The notes beneath the pieces are model-generated. The model did not search any database and was not told the DNA's origin. It saw only the letters and a program-made list of their open reading frames with translations. From the NCBI RefSeq assembly GCF_000226095.1, contig NC_016472.1:7812001-7876000 (forward strand): DNA of 64,000 nt. Direction: 5' to 3'. This stretch comes from Thermothelomyces thermophilus ATCC 42464. Taxonomy: Eukaryota; Ascomycota; Sordariomycetes; Sordariales; Chaetomiaceae. Positions 9,426-22,700 of this stretch are shown here, piece after piece. Each line of letters starts with the position of its first letter. The first letter of the stretch is position 1. Position numbers and translations under genes: made by a program.

Positions 9426-9872
9426 TATGACGAACCCTACTTAGACTTCTTCTAAAAGGGTCTAGACAGAGGTAGATTAGGCAGGATAGTAGGCAGGTCG
9501 TCTAAGGGATTCGGTAAAGCCAAAGGGTTTACAATAACACTTAGAGTTATCTCTTACAGTAATCAGCAATGCCTAGTATAAGTACTATAATTGTAATTAT
9601 TACTACTAGTAAACTCCCAGAGTCTACCATAACGAATGACTAGCTAGCTATATATATACAATTGTCTGTCCCTCTTCAATAGTTATCACTAGTACCATTT
9701 CTCCTTTCACTCCATGACTCCGCGTCGTCAACGGTAACATGTTATTATCACCAGTAAAGACCTTGGTCTTGGCGGTGATAATCTTCTAATTGGTCCGTCA
9801 AGTGATTGGCTGTCGGAATGTCCCGCGTCCTGGCTATAGCCTGCTAGGCCGTCTATATACTTATCCGTAACA
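9426..9872 (-). repeat. 3' LTR of element D
   Basis: It runs from TATGACGAACCC to CCGTAACA, that is RIPped TGTGACGA and TCGT(C/G)ACA termini in reverse. A polypurine tract follows internally at about 9876-9888 (reverse complement). Confidence 0.85.
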
Positions 9873-9998
9873 TAATGCCCCTCCTTTAAGGCTTTCGACC
9901 CGAAAGCCCTCTTAGGCCATTTCAAATAGTGCTAATACCCTTTGCTTGTAAGTACTACATTCTTCCTGTTTCTACGTTATAGTTGCTATATTGACAAA

Positions 9999-10663
9999 AT
10001 GCTAGTAGAGAAACGGAAGTCGCATTCTACACGTTACCGTGCTTCCCTTGCTTAGAACATCGCCAAGAACGGTTTTATCGTTATACCTTGTTCTTGGTGC
10101 ACGTCTTAAGGCCTTATCTGCAAAATAATCGTACACACAAAGCGTTATAAGGCCTATATTTGTCAAGGTCGTTCTTACGATAGCTTTAGCATCCTGCTTT
10201 CTTCCTATAAGCTTATCTCCCTCTCTTTTTTTTTTTTTTTTTTTAAGTGTGATTTCTAATATTCTTTCTAATAGATCACATTCTCTAGGAGCAGCATCAT
10301 ATCAAGGATGCTAAATGTCGTGCCGAACTTAAGCTAGATAAATCCTAACGCCGTCTAGAAGAAGCCTAGCACGAGTTGTCTGAAAAGCTTACACGGCTCC
10401 GGCGTCTTCGTCAGTAGAAGGAGTTTTTAGTAGAGAAAGGTGCCGATATGGTGGCACGTAGTCTGTCGACCTTAGACGAGTTAGAGGCAGTTAAGCGGTA
10501 AGAGCAGCAAGAGGCGCCTACTATACCCTCATCAGAGATTAATGATACTGCCGATGCTATCGACTGGGGCGTCGTCTTTAGTTCTATCCTAGGTTTTCCT
10601 TTAGTCGATCTAGATTCTACCGGTAGAACTGTTCTAGTTTCTTAGGGCAATTTAGGTTCTTAA
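9999..10663 (+). pseudogene. RIPped antisense accessory gene of element D
   Basis: On the strand opposite to D's gag-pol, an ATG at 9999 opens a frame whose stops are almost all TAG/TAA of RIP type. It encodes a basic N-terminus, then cysteines at TGT, TGC and TGC codons with spacing C-X2-C-X6-C. Three further positions at the zinc-cluster spacing are TAT, TAT and TAC (Tyr), as expected from TGT or TGC after RIP. Downstream LTRLRRLRQ and LSTLDELEAVKR match the coiled-coil part of A's protein (VLRLRKQK; IDSVEELERVE). A run of about 19 T with flanking splice-like signals (10,210-10,290) may mark an intron. Confidence 0.65.
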
Positions 10664-10689
10664 CTAGTTCCTATAAGTTATCTTCTAGA

Positions 10690-13600
10690 TTAAAATCAAG
10701 CCATTTGACTAGGTACTATAGTTCTCTATTAATAATATATAAATCTAGAATTTCTTTGACGTCCTATTCTTCTTCCTTGTCTTCTGCTTTGATATATATA
10801 GCAACCTTAGCGTTTTTCGGTACTAGTTTAAGGAGTGAAATATAAAAAACATCTATCTGTAGTCGTATAGATAATAGTAACAATAGTCAGTAGTTAGATG
10901 TCGAAATTTGTTCTTTGATAACGAAGGGTCTGACCTTCTTAAAGTCTAGCTTCGTGTTTAGTTATTTAGTTCGCAGGTTTCGTACAATTAGGTAGACTTT
11001 ATCTCCCCTCTCTAGGCAAGGTCCCTCGAGCTTGTATTTATCGTAGTAGTTCTTCATTCTGGTCCTAATAAACTCGAGTTCCTTTTTAAGCTTCTTATAT
11101 AGTGTATATATCTGTTCTACTTTGATTGCTGCTCTTAGCACTATAACCTCTAGTCCTTGCCTAAGGTCTACTTTATATCTATAGTTTACAAAGAACGGTA
11201 TAACTTTAGTCGTTTCTATCGGCGTCGTGTTATAAGCGAGTTATACTGTTAGTAATAGTATAACCTAGTCGTCTTGCTAGTAGTTAATATAAGAGCGGAG
11301 GTATTACTTAATAACTTGGTTTAGTTACTCTATTTGTCTATCGGTCTACGGGTAATATGCTATTAACAGCTTGCTATTAACGTCTAATCGTCGTATTAAC
11401 GCTTGCCAGAACTTCGATACAAACTTGGTGTCTCTATCGGTGATCCATTCTTGCGGCCAAGCATATACTAATATAACTTGCCGATAGATTACATCTACTA
11501 GCTATTTAGCTATCTAGGACTCCTTATAGGGAAAGAAGTATACCTATTTAGTTAGGCGATCTACTATAGTAAGAATACTATCGTAGGTTACTCCTATAGC
11601 TATATCCTTAGATTCTAGCAGCTTTGTAATAAAGTCTATTATAACTAAACTCTATAGTTTGTTAGCTATTAGTAGTAGCTAAAGTAGCCTATACGGCTTA
11701 TATCGTACTGTCTTGCTTCAATTGCAAATGTCGTAGTTCTATATAACTTCCTTAACTCGTGCCATTAACTATAGAAAGTCGTAGTATTTCTTAACTTATA
11801 CGACAGTCTTCGTAACTCCTTTGTATCCTCCGAGTTTCGACTTGTAGAGTTCTCGAATCATTCGTAGCTATTGATCCCTATCGTAGATATATGCTTTGCC
11901 TCGGTACTAGAGTTTCCTATCTTTTTCTTCCACTTCGTTAGGTACCACTAGTCTAGGTGCTGCTTGATACTATACCTCGTTAATCCTTTCCTCTCGAAAG
12001 ATTGCGTAGCATTCTAGGAACAAGTCAAGTAAATCATCTTCCACAGGTATCTACGTTTCGTAATGTAGCGTTCTGTCTGTTTGTTCCTTGAACAATAGTA
12101 ATATTATTCCTATTCGTCCTTCTGTATGATCTGTTTATTGGCTTAAGATATCTGCTTGTACGTTCTCTTTGCCCTTTTTATAGCGGATCTCAAAGTCGAA
12201 TTCTATAAGGAATTCTGCCTATCGTATTTGTCATCTATTAAGTTCTTTCGTCGTTATAAAGTATTGCAGGTTCTTGTAATCTATATATACTTGTACTAGT
12301 TTAATCGTACCACTAAGGTATAGTCACTATTCCTTAAAAGCTTTAATAATCGTAAGTAGTTCCTTGTTATAGATCAGATAATTAAGACATAGTCTATCGA
12401 GCTTCTTTAAAAAGAAGGCTATAGGATATAGCTTCCCTTGTTCGTCTTATTATCCCAATTGTCCTCTAATAGCGTAGTCTAAAGCGTCCGTTTCTACCTC
12501 GAATGGCTTCTTAGGGTCTAGTAGTACTAGTACTAGATCTTTAGTAATGGCATTACGGATCTTCGTAAATGCTTACTCGTATCGTTCTTCCTATTGGAAT
12601 TTAGCGTTCTTCTTGGTAAATTCGTATAAAGGTCGTACGATCGCTCTAAAGTTCCTAATAAATATTTGGTAGAAGTTTGCAAATCTGATGAAACTTTGTA
12701 CTTCCGTGACTGACATCGGTTATAGCCAATTCTTAATAGCTTTAACCTTTAAAGGTTCTATCTAGATTTATCCTAGGGATATCTCGTATCCTAAAAAGAC
12801 TATCTTCCTAATATAGAATTCGCTCTTTTCCTTGTTAACTAATAGCTTATACGCGTATAGCACGTCTAGTACTACTTCTACGTACTTCCGGTGTTCGTCT
12901 ATCGTCTTAGAGAAGATGAGTATGTCGTCAAGATAATATACCGTAAATTTGTCAAGAAAGGGTTAGATAGCTTGATCAATTAGGGCTTAGAACGTTGCTA
13001 GCGTGTTTGTAAGTCCGAATGGCATGACGAGGTACTTGTAATGGCTATAGGGTGTCCTAAAGGCCGTTTTCTACTCGTCGCCTTCTTTAATCTATATATA
13101 GTTATAGGCCAATAGCAAGTCAAGATACATGAAATATTAGGCTCCTACTAACTGATCTTAGAGCTATAAGATTAGCGGTAACAGGTATCGATTTTTCATG
13201 GTCTATTTGTTAAGTTACTAATAGTCGACATATAACTATAGCTTTTCGTCTTTCTTAGGTATAAACAAGATTAGGTAGCCTACTAGCGATATCGACAGGC
13301 AAATATGTCCTCTTCGAAGGTTCTCCTCTAAATATCGCTTAAGTTCTTCGTTCTATATCTAGCTTATATAGTAGATCTTAAAGAACTTTAGTTATACTCC
13401 TTCCTTAAGCTTAATCTTATAATCCTATAGGCCGTGTTCTGGTAATCCTTCTAAATGCTTCGGTTCGAATGCTAGGTGTCCTTTATATTCTTTTAGTACT
13501 TCCCTAGTCTTATCTCGTCTCTCGGTTTTCTAATAGTATATAAACTTGGTTCTATCTATAGCGATACTAGCGATTTCTCCTATCTTAACCTACCGCTCTA

Positions 13601-14310
13601 ATTATAGTGCTCTGCATTCGTTAACAGAGAGAACAGCTATTAGCGATTTAGCTCGTTCCTCCTATCGCGATATCGATGTTGTTATGCTACCTCTTCTAGA
13701 GTCTATAGTGGTCTGCCTACTACTATCCGTCTCTTGTGGTAGATCCGTAGGATATGCCTTCCCTTAAGCATCGTCTGCTCGCGATCCTTATACGCTCCCC
13801 ATCTTGCTAGTCAAATACGACTCCATTCGGGGTTATAGGTGGCTACCATTCTTCTAGCTAATGTCCGGGTCGTAATCTTCATACTATGGTAACCCTAATA
13901 TTATGTCTTTGTCGTTACCTATGTCTATAATACTAAATATAACTACTATAGTCTTCCCTGCTATAGTAATATCGATTAGTTCGGTCTCCCTATGTACCTA
14001 TTACGTTAGAAATGGCCCTTTGACTATACTATGCTTCTACTTCATTCTCTAGGGTATCCGTAGCTAATTTATAAGCATTAGCAAAATCAGGTTTATCTCT
14101 GCTCTACTATCTACTAGTACGAGCATTTCGTGCTGTTTCTATTATGCTATTATCTATAGTCGTTTGTCTTACCGCTGTCATCTAAAGATTACGGCGATTT
14201 CCTATATTTCTGCTAGGAGGTCTTGGTATAGTAGTCTCTTATGCTAGTTCTTCCTATACTACACTACCACTTGCCGCTATATAGGCGTTAATGTTTTCCG
14301 GGCCCCTCGA
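10690..14310 (-). pseudogene. RIPped pol of element D
   Basis: Read on the minus strand it is collinear with A's pol: chromodomain near 10,690-10,790, integrase, RNase H, RT (the YLDD region near 12,930) and protease near 14,100. Stops are TAG/TAA from Gln and Trp codons. No large deletion is apparent. Confidence 0.85.
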
Positions 14311-16549
14311 AGGGCCCTGACCCATTTCCTAGGTTAGTGCTAACCTCTTTGATTATTTGGCTAATAGCGGCTTTATCGATCGTGCTCATTTCTGTAAGCT
14401 ATTAAGTACTTATGGCTTCCTATTATTAGGTCCGTTCCGCTTTCTGTCGTACGTGCTATAGCTTTATCTAGAGCTCCTAAATTCGCAATTTCTTTTCGTC
14501 TATATGATAGAGGTAATCGTTGCTCTAGCACAAGTCCTATGTGTCTCGTCCTATTCCGTAGTGCTTAGGCTAGGCTTGTCTTAGAACTATTATAATACTT
14601 TCTAGATCACAGGTTTCGATTTTCTAGAGCAATTCGGCCATTCTATTTCTTACATCGTAGACCTATTCTATAGGGCATAAGCCTCTGTCCCCGTTTTCCT
14701 ATCGGGTCGGCTAGTAATTATTTTCGAATTTGTCACGGAAGTGATATCGACATTTATATACCATACACTAGAACTAGGGCACTTACGTATGTGCCTCGTG
14801 TCAAGGGTATAGTCACATAGCGTCACCTAGGAGGTATTAGAATTCTTTCCCAAATCCTTCCTACTATACGTAGGCTATAGGTACTCTAATGCTAAGATAA
14901 GAGTATTTCTTCTAATAGCTTTCCTATATACACTCGTCTTTCCCGCGGTTCGCTCGTATAAACTAGTATTCTAGGTTCCGCACGTCGTTACTAAGTTGCT
15001 AATTGTCAAGGTACTCGGCATAGCTATCAGGCCTATCATATATTACAGGCTGTTCTCCTTTAATAGCTTCTACAATACGTTAGAGTTCCCTCATTTCGTC
15101 CTTCATCTTATTACTCTAGTAGGCGAGTCAAGTCAAGCGCCTATCCCGTTTATATAGTTCCGTGTTAAGTTAGAAAACTTCGTTATAGTACTATTCGATT
15201 TGTTCCTAGAGGAATAGAGCATTAGGTCTAGGTCTTTCGATTCCTTAGGTATCGGTTGTCTACGATCCGTCCTACCTCTATATAACTATAAAACCCTACT
15301 ACCTCAAGGCTAGGAGAATCGAAATTGGCGGTATATACTCTCCTACTATATCTCATTTGGCGAGACCTGTCTCTAGGTCTATAGTGACTAGTTCGGAGTA
15401 CGGTGCTTGTTCGTCTTTACTGTTACTATCGTGTCTAAGACTATCCGTGTTACTAACCCTGTCTTTATAGCTTGTAGCCGCTACTTCGATAATGTCCTTA
15501 GTAGTTTTGTCGATAGCTATAATTTCCTTTCTAGGGGCTAGTTTCTATTCTTTCTTTAGGCTTTAGCATTCTTGCTTATAGTGCCCTTTCTTTCTATAGT
15601 TATAGTAGGTAACACTAGACTTATCTTTGGTCGTCTTCTTCTAGTCCTGCTTTTACGTTATATCTATATCTATAGCTCTAGGGTATATCCTATATAAGGT
15701 ACTAACGTATACTCGCTTTTTCTTGTCATTAGCCTTAACCGTAGTTCTATTCATTTAACCTCGTTTCTGCTACTCTTGTATATAGAGTCGATTATCGATC
15801 TTAATAGCCTATACGATATATTTATCTAGAGTCTTAGGCTGATTATACTTATATAGCTTGTCCTTGACCTTTTCCTTTAAGCTATTATAAAACAATTACA
15901 TTAACGCCTCGTCATTAAGCTAAGACTTGAGTATATCCTATCTAAATTATACGGTATAAGAGGCTGTTAACTTGGTCTATTAGAGATTGGCAAGTCTTTC
16001 TTATATATAAATCTTCTTGTCTTTGTCACTAAAAACTTTCCGAAGCTCTTCTTCGAAACGGTCGTAAGATCGGAAGACTACCTATATAAACGCGTCTTAG
16101 TCGTCTTCGTCTTCCTCTATAAGATAGTCCTTCTATATAGGCTTAAACTATCTAAGTACCTTACCCTCTAGTCTTATAGCTATATAGAGGACTTTAGCTT
16201 TGTCGTCTAGAAACTTGTCGTTATTAAGCTAGAAGTAGGATCAGAGGTTTGTTAGGAATCCTACGAGATCCTCCTTGGTTCCTCCGTATTTGCCAGGTAG
16301 TTCGATCTTAATACGCTTCGCTTTAGCACCCTTAAGTGCCTCGATTTTAGTATAGGCCTCGTTAACTAACTTCTACAAGTACTTTTCGCGGTTCTCGAGT
16401 TCCTTGATTCGAGCTTAAGTAGCCTTATCTCTCTGGTCTAACTCCTAGATCCGCTGCTAGAGTTAACTAAGCTAAGCGAGCAGCTATTCGGCCGTGACAT
16501 TAGTAGCTATGTCGATATCAAGGTCGAAGTTACCTCTGTTCTGAACTAT
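14288..16549 (-). pseudogene. RIPped gag of element D
   Basis: The stop (TTA on the plus strand, 14,288-14,290) and the gag/pol hairpin (14,300-14,317) match A. The probable start is ATA at 16,549 (ATG before RIP), read as M-V-Q-N-R-G. The zinc knuckle region lies near 15,580. It supplies the gag N-terminus missing from A. Confidence 0.8.
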
Positions 16550-16563
16550 AATAGAACAAAGGG

Positions 16564-16576
16564 AGTGGTAATAACG
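16564..16576 (-). other. Primer-binding site of element D, complementary to its own R region
   Basis: The bases next to the 5' LTR read CGTTATTACCACT on the minus strand. They lack the TGG expected for tRNA priming. Their complement AGTGGTAATAACG matches AGTGGTAACAA(TC) of the LTR in A, and AGTAGTAACAATC in D's own LTR (16,746-16,758), allowing for RIP. Confidence 0.6.
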
Positions 16577-17023
16577 TATAACGAACCCTACTTAGACTTC
16601 TTCTAAAAGGGTCTAGACGGAGGTAGATTAGGCAGGATAGTAGGCAGGTCGTCTAAGGGATTTGGTAAAGCCAAAGGGTTTATAACAACACTTAGAGTTA
16701 TCTCTTATAGTAATTAGCAATGCCTAGTATAAGTACTGTAATTGTGATTGTTACTACTAGTAAACTCCTAGAGTCTATTATAATAAATAACTGGCTAGCT
16801 ATATATATATAATTGTCTGTCCCTCTTTAATAGTTATCATTAGTACCATTTCTCCTTTCACTCCGTGACTCTGTGTCGTCGATAGTAACATGTTATTATT
16901 ACTAGTGAAGACCTTGGTCTTAGCGGTGATAATCTTCTAATTGGTCCGTCAAGTAATTGGCTGTCGGAATGTCCCGCGTCCTGGCTGCAGCCTGCTAGGC
17001 CGTCTATGTGCTTATCCGTGACA
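16577..17023 (-). repeat. 5' LTR of element D
   Basis: It begins TATAACGAACCC and ends CCGTGACA, is 447 bp like its partner, and differs from it mainly by RIP-type transitions. Confidence 0.85.
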
Positions 17024-17186
17024 CTCCGTGATTCCGCGTTGTCGACGGTGACATGTTATTATCACCAGTGAAGACCTTAGTCTTGGCAGTGATAATCTTC
17101 TAATTAGTCCGTCAAGTGATTAGCTATCGGAATGTCCCGCGTCCTGGCTACAGCCTGCCAGGCCGTCCATGTGCTTATCCGTGACA
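17024..17186 (-). repeat. Solo LTR in C's 5' LTR (second part)
   Basis: It continues the solo LTR interrupted at 9425 (the CTCCG duplication is shared) and ends GTGACA, followed by the outer target duplication GGACA (17,187-17,191). Confidence 0.8.
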
Positions 17187-17458
17187 GGACAGGATAGAAG
17201 GGGACTATAAACGATTAGCAGAAGTATATATACATACAAATAGTCACTCGTTATAGTGGACTCTAGGAGTTTACTAGTAATAGTAACTTATAATTATAGT
17301 ACTTATACTAAGCATCGTTAACTACTATAAGAGACAACCCTAGTGTTATTATAAACCCTTTAGCTTTACCAAATCCCTTAGATAACCTATATACTTGTCT
17401 TACTTAATTTACCTTTATCTAAACCCTTTTAGAAGAAGTCTAAGCTAGGTTTGTTACA
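17187..17458 (+). repeat. Right part of C's 5' LTR
   Basis: It resumes with GGACAGGATAG, matching 24,352 onward in C's 3' LTR, and ends TTGTTACA (RIPped TCGTCACA). AGTAATAGTAAC at 17,276-17,287 is the self-priming segment. Confidence 0.85.
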
Positions 17459-17471
17459 CGTTGCTATTACT
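17459..17471 (+). other. Primer-binding site of element C, complementary to its own R region
   Basis: CGTTGCTATTACT follows the LTR directly. Its complement AGTAATAGCAACG matches AGTGATAGTAAC in C's 3' LTR (24,435-24,446) apart from RIP-type differences. Two positions differ from the A/D version in both partners. Confidence 0.6.
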
Positions 17472-17485
17472 CCCTTTGTTCTATT

Positions 17486-19747
17486 ATAGTTTAGGATGAA
17501 AGTAATTTTGACCTTGATATTGATATAGCTACTAACGTTACGGCTGAATAGCTGCTTGCCTAGCTTAGTTAACTTTATTAGCGAATCTAGAAGTTAGACT
17601 AGAGAGATAAGGCTGCTTAAGCTCGGATCAAGGAACTCGAGAACGGCAAAAAGTACTCGTAAAAGCTAGTTAACGAGGCCTATACTAAAATCAAGGCACT
17701 TGAAGACGCTAAAGTAAGCTATATCAAGATCGAACTACCTAGTAAATATAGAGAAACTAAGGAGGATCTTATAGGATTCCTAATAAACCTCTGATCTTAC
17801 TTTTGGCTTAATAATAACAAGTTTCTAGACGATAAAGCTAAAGTCCTCTATATACCTATAAGACTAGAGGGTAAGGTACTTAGATAGTTTAAGCCTATAT
17901 AGAATGACTATCTTACTAAGGAAGATAAAGACGACCAAGACACGTTTATATAGGTAGTCTTTCGATCCTATGACTATTTTAAAGAAGAGCTTTAGAAGGT
18001 TTTTAGTAATAAAGATAAGAAGATTTATATATAAGAAAGACTTACTAGTCTCTAATAGACTAAGTTAGTAGCCTCCTATGCTATATAGTTTAGATAGGAT
18101 ATACTTAAGTCTTAGCTTAATAATAAGGCATTAATATAACTATTCTATAATAGCTTAAAGGAAAAGATTAAAGACAAGCTATATAAGTATAACCGGCCTA
18201 AGACCCTAGATAAATATATTATATAGGCTATTAAAATCGATAATCAACTCTATATATAAGAGTAATAGAAACAAGGTTAAATAAATAGAACTATAATTAA
18301 GGCTAATAATAAGAAAAAACGAATATATATTAGCACCTTATATAGGACGTATCCTAGAGCTATAGATATAGATATAATATAGAAGTAAGACTAAAAGAAG
18401 ATAACTAAAGATAAGTCTAACATTACCTACTATAACTATAGAAAGAAAGGGCACTATAAATAAGAATATCAAAGCCCAAAGAAAGACTAGAAACTAGTCC
18501 TTAGAAAGGAAATTATAGCTATCGACAAAACCACTAAGAATATTATCAAAGTAATAGCTATAAGCTATAAAGACAGGGATAGCGATATAGACAGTCTTAG
18601 ACACGACGGCGACGGTAAAGACGAACAAGCATCGTACTCTAAACTAGTCACTATAGACCTAAAGACAGGTCTTGCCAAATAGGACATGGCAGGAGAGTAT
18701 ACACCACTAATTTCGATTCTCTTAGCCTTGAGGTAGTAGGGCTTTATAGTTATATAGAGGCAGGATAGATCGTAGACGACCGATACCTAAGGAATCGAAA
18801 GACCTAGACCTAATGTTCTATTCCTCTAGGAACAAATCGAATAGTACTGTAATGAAGTTTTCTAGCTTAATATAGAACTACGTAAACGGGATAGACACTT
18901 GATTTGACTTGCCTAGTAAAGCGATAAGATAAGAGATAAGATAAGGGAACTCTAATATATTATAGAAACTATTAAAGGGGAATAGCCTATAATATACGAT
19001 AGGCCTAATAGTTACGCCGAGTATTTTAACGATTAGTAACTTAGCTATAATATATGGAACCTAGAGTACTAGTTTATATATATGAACTATAGAAAAGATA
19101 AACATATATAGGAAAACTACTAGAAGAAATACTCCTACCTTAGCATTAGAGTACTTATAGTCTATATATAGTAAGAAGGATTTAGAAAGGAATTCTAATA
19201 CCTTCTAGGTAACACTATATAACTATACCTATAATACAAGGTATATATATAAGTGCCCTAGTTCTAGTATATATTATATAAATGCTAATACTACTTTCGT
19301 GACAAATTCGAAAACAATTACTAGCTAACCTAACAAGGAAATAAGGACGGAAGCTTCTACCCCATAAAATAGGTCTATAATGTAGGAAATAGAGCAGCTA
19401 AATTGCTCTAGAAGATCGAAGCCTACAATCTAGAAGGCATTATAGTAGTACTAAAACGAGCCTAGCCTAGGTACTATAGAATAGGATAAGACATATAGGA
19501 CTCATGCCGGAGTAACGATTACCTCTACCACGCGGACAAAAAGAAATCGCAAATTCGGAAACTTTAGATAAAGCTATAATATATACGATGGAAAGTAGAA
19601 CAGACCTAATGGTAGGAAGCTATAAGCACTTAATGGCTTATAGAAATAGGTACGATTAATAAAGCTACTATTAGCTAAATAACTAAAGAGGTTAGCACTG
19701 ACCCAGGAAACAGGTTAGGGCCCTTCGAGGGGCCTAAAAATCATTAA
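17486..19747 (+). pseudogene. RIPped gag of element C
   Basis: The likely start is ATA (17,486), RIPped ATG. The zinc knuckle region near 18,420-18,470 reads Y-Y-N-Y with Cys changed to Tyr (TGC or TGT to TAC or TAT). It ends CAT-TAA like A. The hairpin of the gag/pol overlap is kept at 19,718-19,735. Confidence 0.85.
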
Positions 19748-22700
19748 CGCCTGTATAGCAGAGAGTAGTAGCGCAATATAGAAGAAACTAGCATAAGAGA
19801 CCATTATATCGAGACCTCTTAGCAGAAATATAGGAAATCGCCGTAATCTTTAGATAACGGTAGTAAGATAAGCGATTATAGATAATAATATAATGGAGAT
19901 AGCATGAAATGCTCGTACTAATAGATAGTAAAGCAGAGATAAACCTGATTTTGCCGACGCTTATAAATTAGCTACGGATACCCTAGAGAATAAAGCGGAA
20001 GCATAGCATGGTCAAAGGGCCATTTCCGACGTAATAGGTATATAGGGAGACTAAACCAATCGATATCACTATGGTAAGGAAGACTATAGTAGTTATATTT
20101 AGTATTATGGATATAGGTAATAATAAAAATATAATATTAGGGTTACTATAGTATAAAGATTATAACCTAGACATTAGCTAGAAGAATAGTAGCTACCTAT
20201 AACCCTAAATAGAGTTGTATTTGACTAGCGAGATAGGGAGTATATAAGGATCGCAAGTAGACGATGCTTAAAGGAAGGCATATCCTATAGATCTACTGTA
20301 AGAGATAGATAGTAGTAGGCAGACTACTATAGACTCTAAAAGAAGTGGTATAATGATACTAACATTACAATAGGAGGAATAAGCTAAACCGCTAATAGCT
20401 ATTCTCTCTATTGATAAATACGGAACACTATAACTAGAGTAATAGGTTAAGATAGGAGAAATCGCTAGTATTACTATAGATAGAACTAAGTTCGTATATT
20501 ATTAGAAAGCCGAGAGACGAGACAAGATTAGGGAAGTACTAAAGGAATACAAAGGATACCTAGCATTCGAACCAAAGTATCTAGAAGGATTACCGGAGTA
20601 TAGCCTATAGGATTATAAAATCAAGCTTAAGGAAGGAGTACGACTAAAGTTCTTTAAGATTTACTATACGAGCTAGATATAGAACGAAGAACTTAAGTGA
20701 TATTTAGAGGAGAACCTTCGAAGAGGATATATCTACCTATCGATATTACTAGCAGGCTACCTAATTCTGTTTATGCCTAAGAAAGACGGAAAGCTACGGT
20801 TATACGTTAACTATTGGCAACTTAACGAACAGACCGTAAAAAACTGATACCTGTTACTACTAATCTTATAGCTCTAAGATTAGTTAGCAAGAGCCTAATA
20901 TTTTACGTGTCTTGACTTACTATCGGCCTACAACTATATATAGATTAAAGAAGGCGACAAGTAGAAAATGGCCTTTAGGACACCCTATAGCTACTATAAG
21001 TACCTTGTCATGCCATTTAGACTTACAAACGCATTAGCAACGTTCTAAGCCCTAATTGATTAAGCTATCTGACCCTTTCTTAATAAATTTACAATATATT
21101 ATCTTGATGATATATTTATCTTCTCTAAGACGATAGACAGACACTAGAAGTATATAAAAGTAGTGCTAGACGTGTTATATATGTATAAGCTATTAGTTAA
21201 CAAGGAAAAGAGCGAATTTTATATTAGGAAAATAGTATTTTTAAGATATAAGATATCCCTAGGACAAATTCGGATAGAACCTTCAAAAGTTAAAGCTATT
21301 AAGAATTAGCTATGACCGACATTAGTTATAGAAATACAAAGTTTTATTGGATTTATAAACTTCTACCAGATATTTATTAGGAACTTTAAAGCGATCGTAT
21401 GACCTTTATATAAACTTACTAAGAAGAATGCTAAATTCCAATGGGAAGAGTAATATAAGTAAGCATTTACGTAGATCTGTAACGCCATTACTAAAGATCT
21501 AGTACTAGTACTACTAGACCCTAAGAAGCTATTTAAGGTGGAAACAGACGCTTTAGACTATACCATCAGAGGATAATTAGGACAACAAGACAAATAAGGG
21601 AAGCTATATCTTATAGCCTTCTTTTTAAAGAAGCTTAATAGACTACGTCTTAATTATCTAATCTATAACAAGGAACTACTTACAATTATCGAAGCTTTTA
21701 AGGAATAGCGACTATACCTTAGTAGTATAATCAAACTAGTACAAGTATATATAGATTATAAGAATTTATAATACTTTATAACGACAAAGGAGCTTAACAG
21801 ACGACAAATACAATAGGTAGAATTCCTTATAGAATTTAATTTTGAGATCCGCTACAAAAAGGGCAAAGAGAACGTACGAGCAGACGCCTTAAGCCGACGA
21901 ACGGATTATATAGAAGGACAAACGGAAATAACGCTACCATTATTCAAGGAACAAATAGATGGAACGCTATATTACGAAACGTAGATACCCGTAGAAGATG
22001 ATCTACTCGACTCGTTCCTAGAATATTATACAATCTTTCGGGAAGAAAGGATTAACGAGACATAGTATTAAGTAGCACCCGGACTAGTAGTACCTAACGG
22101 AGTAGAAGAAAAAGATAGGAAACTCTGGTACTAAGGTAAAGCATATATCTATAATAAAGATCAATAGCTATAAATGATTCGAGAACTCTACAAATCGAAA
22201 CTTAGAGGATACAAAGGAGTTATAAAGACTATCGTATAAGTTAAGAAACACTACGACTTTCTATAGTTAACGGTATAAGTTAAGGAAGTTATATAGAGCT
22301 ACGATATCTATAATCGAAGTAAAATAGTACAATATAAGCTATATAGGCTACTTTAGCTACTGCTAATAGCTAATAAACTATAGAGTTTAGTTATAATAGA
22401 CTTTATTACGAAACTACTAGAATCTAAGGATATAGCTATAGGGGTAATCTATGATAGTATTCTTACTATAGTAGATTGCCTAACTAAATAGGTATACTTT
22501 TTTCCCTATAAGGAGTCCTAGATAGCTAAACAGCTAGCAGACGTAATCTATTAGCAAGTCGCATTAATACACGCTTAGCTATGGGAATAGATCACCGACA
22601 GAGATACTAAGTTCATATCGAAGTTCTAGCAAGCGTTAATACAACGATTAGGCATCAATAGCAAGCTATTAACGGCATATTACCTATAGACTAACAGACA

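Larger units (their letters stand above)
9426..17023 (-). mobile_element. Element D: full-length RIPped gypsy chromovirus, minus strand
   Basis: Two LTRs of identical length (447 bp, 9426-9872 and 16,577-17,023) flank gag, pol and an antisense gene. The target duplication is CTCTG (9421-9425) and CTCCG (17,024-17,028), one RIP-type difference. It sits inside a solo LTR of the same family. Confidence 0.9.

Noticed and set aside
9728-9925. 65-aa minus-strand ORF and similar short ORFs within LTRs
   Set aside because: LTR sequence, partly conserved because it lacks RIP-sensitive dinucleotides; no coding signal.
13546-13767. 73-aa plus-strand ORF in the RIPped block
   Set aside because: Antisense shadow of D's pol N-terminal region.
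9130-17186. Repeated LTR units as a CRISPR-like or satellite array
   Set aside because: The repeats are LTR copies with target duplications, and spacing is set by the inserted element.
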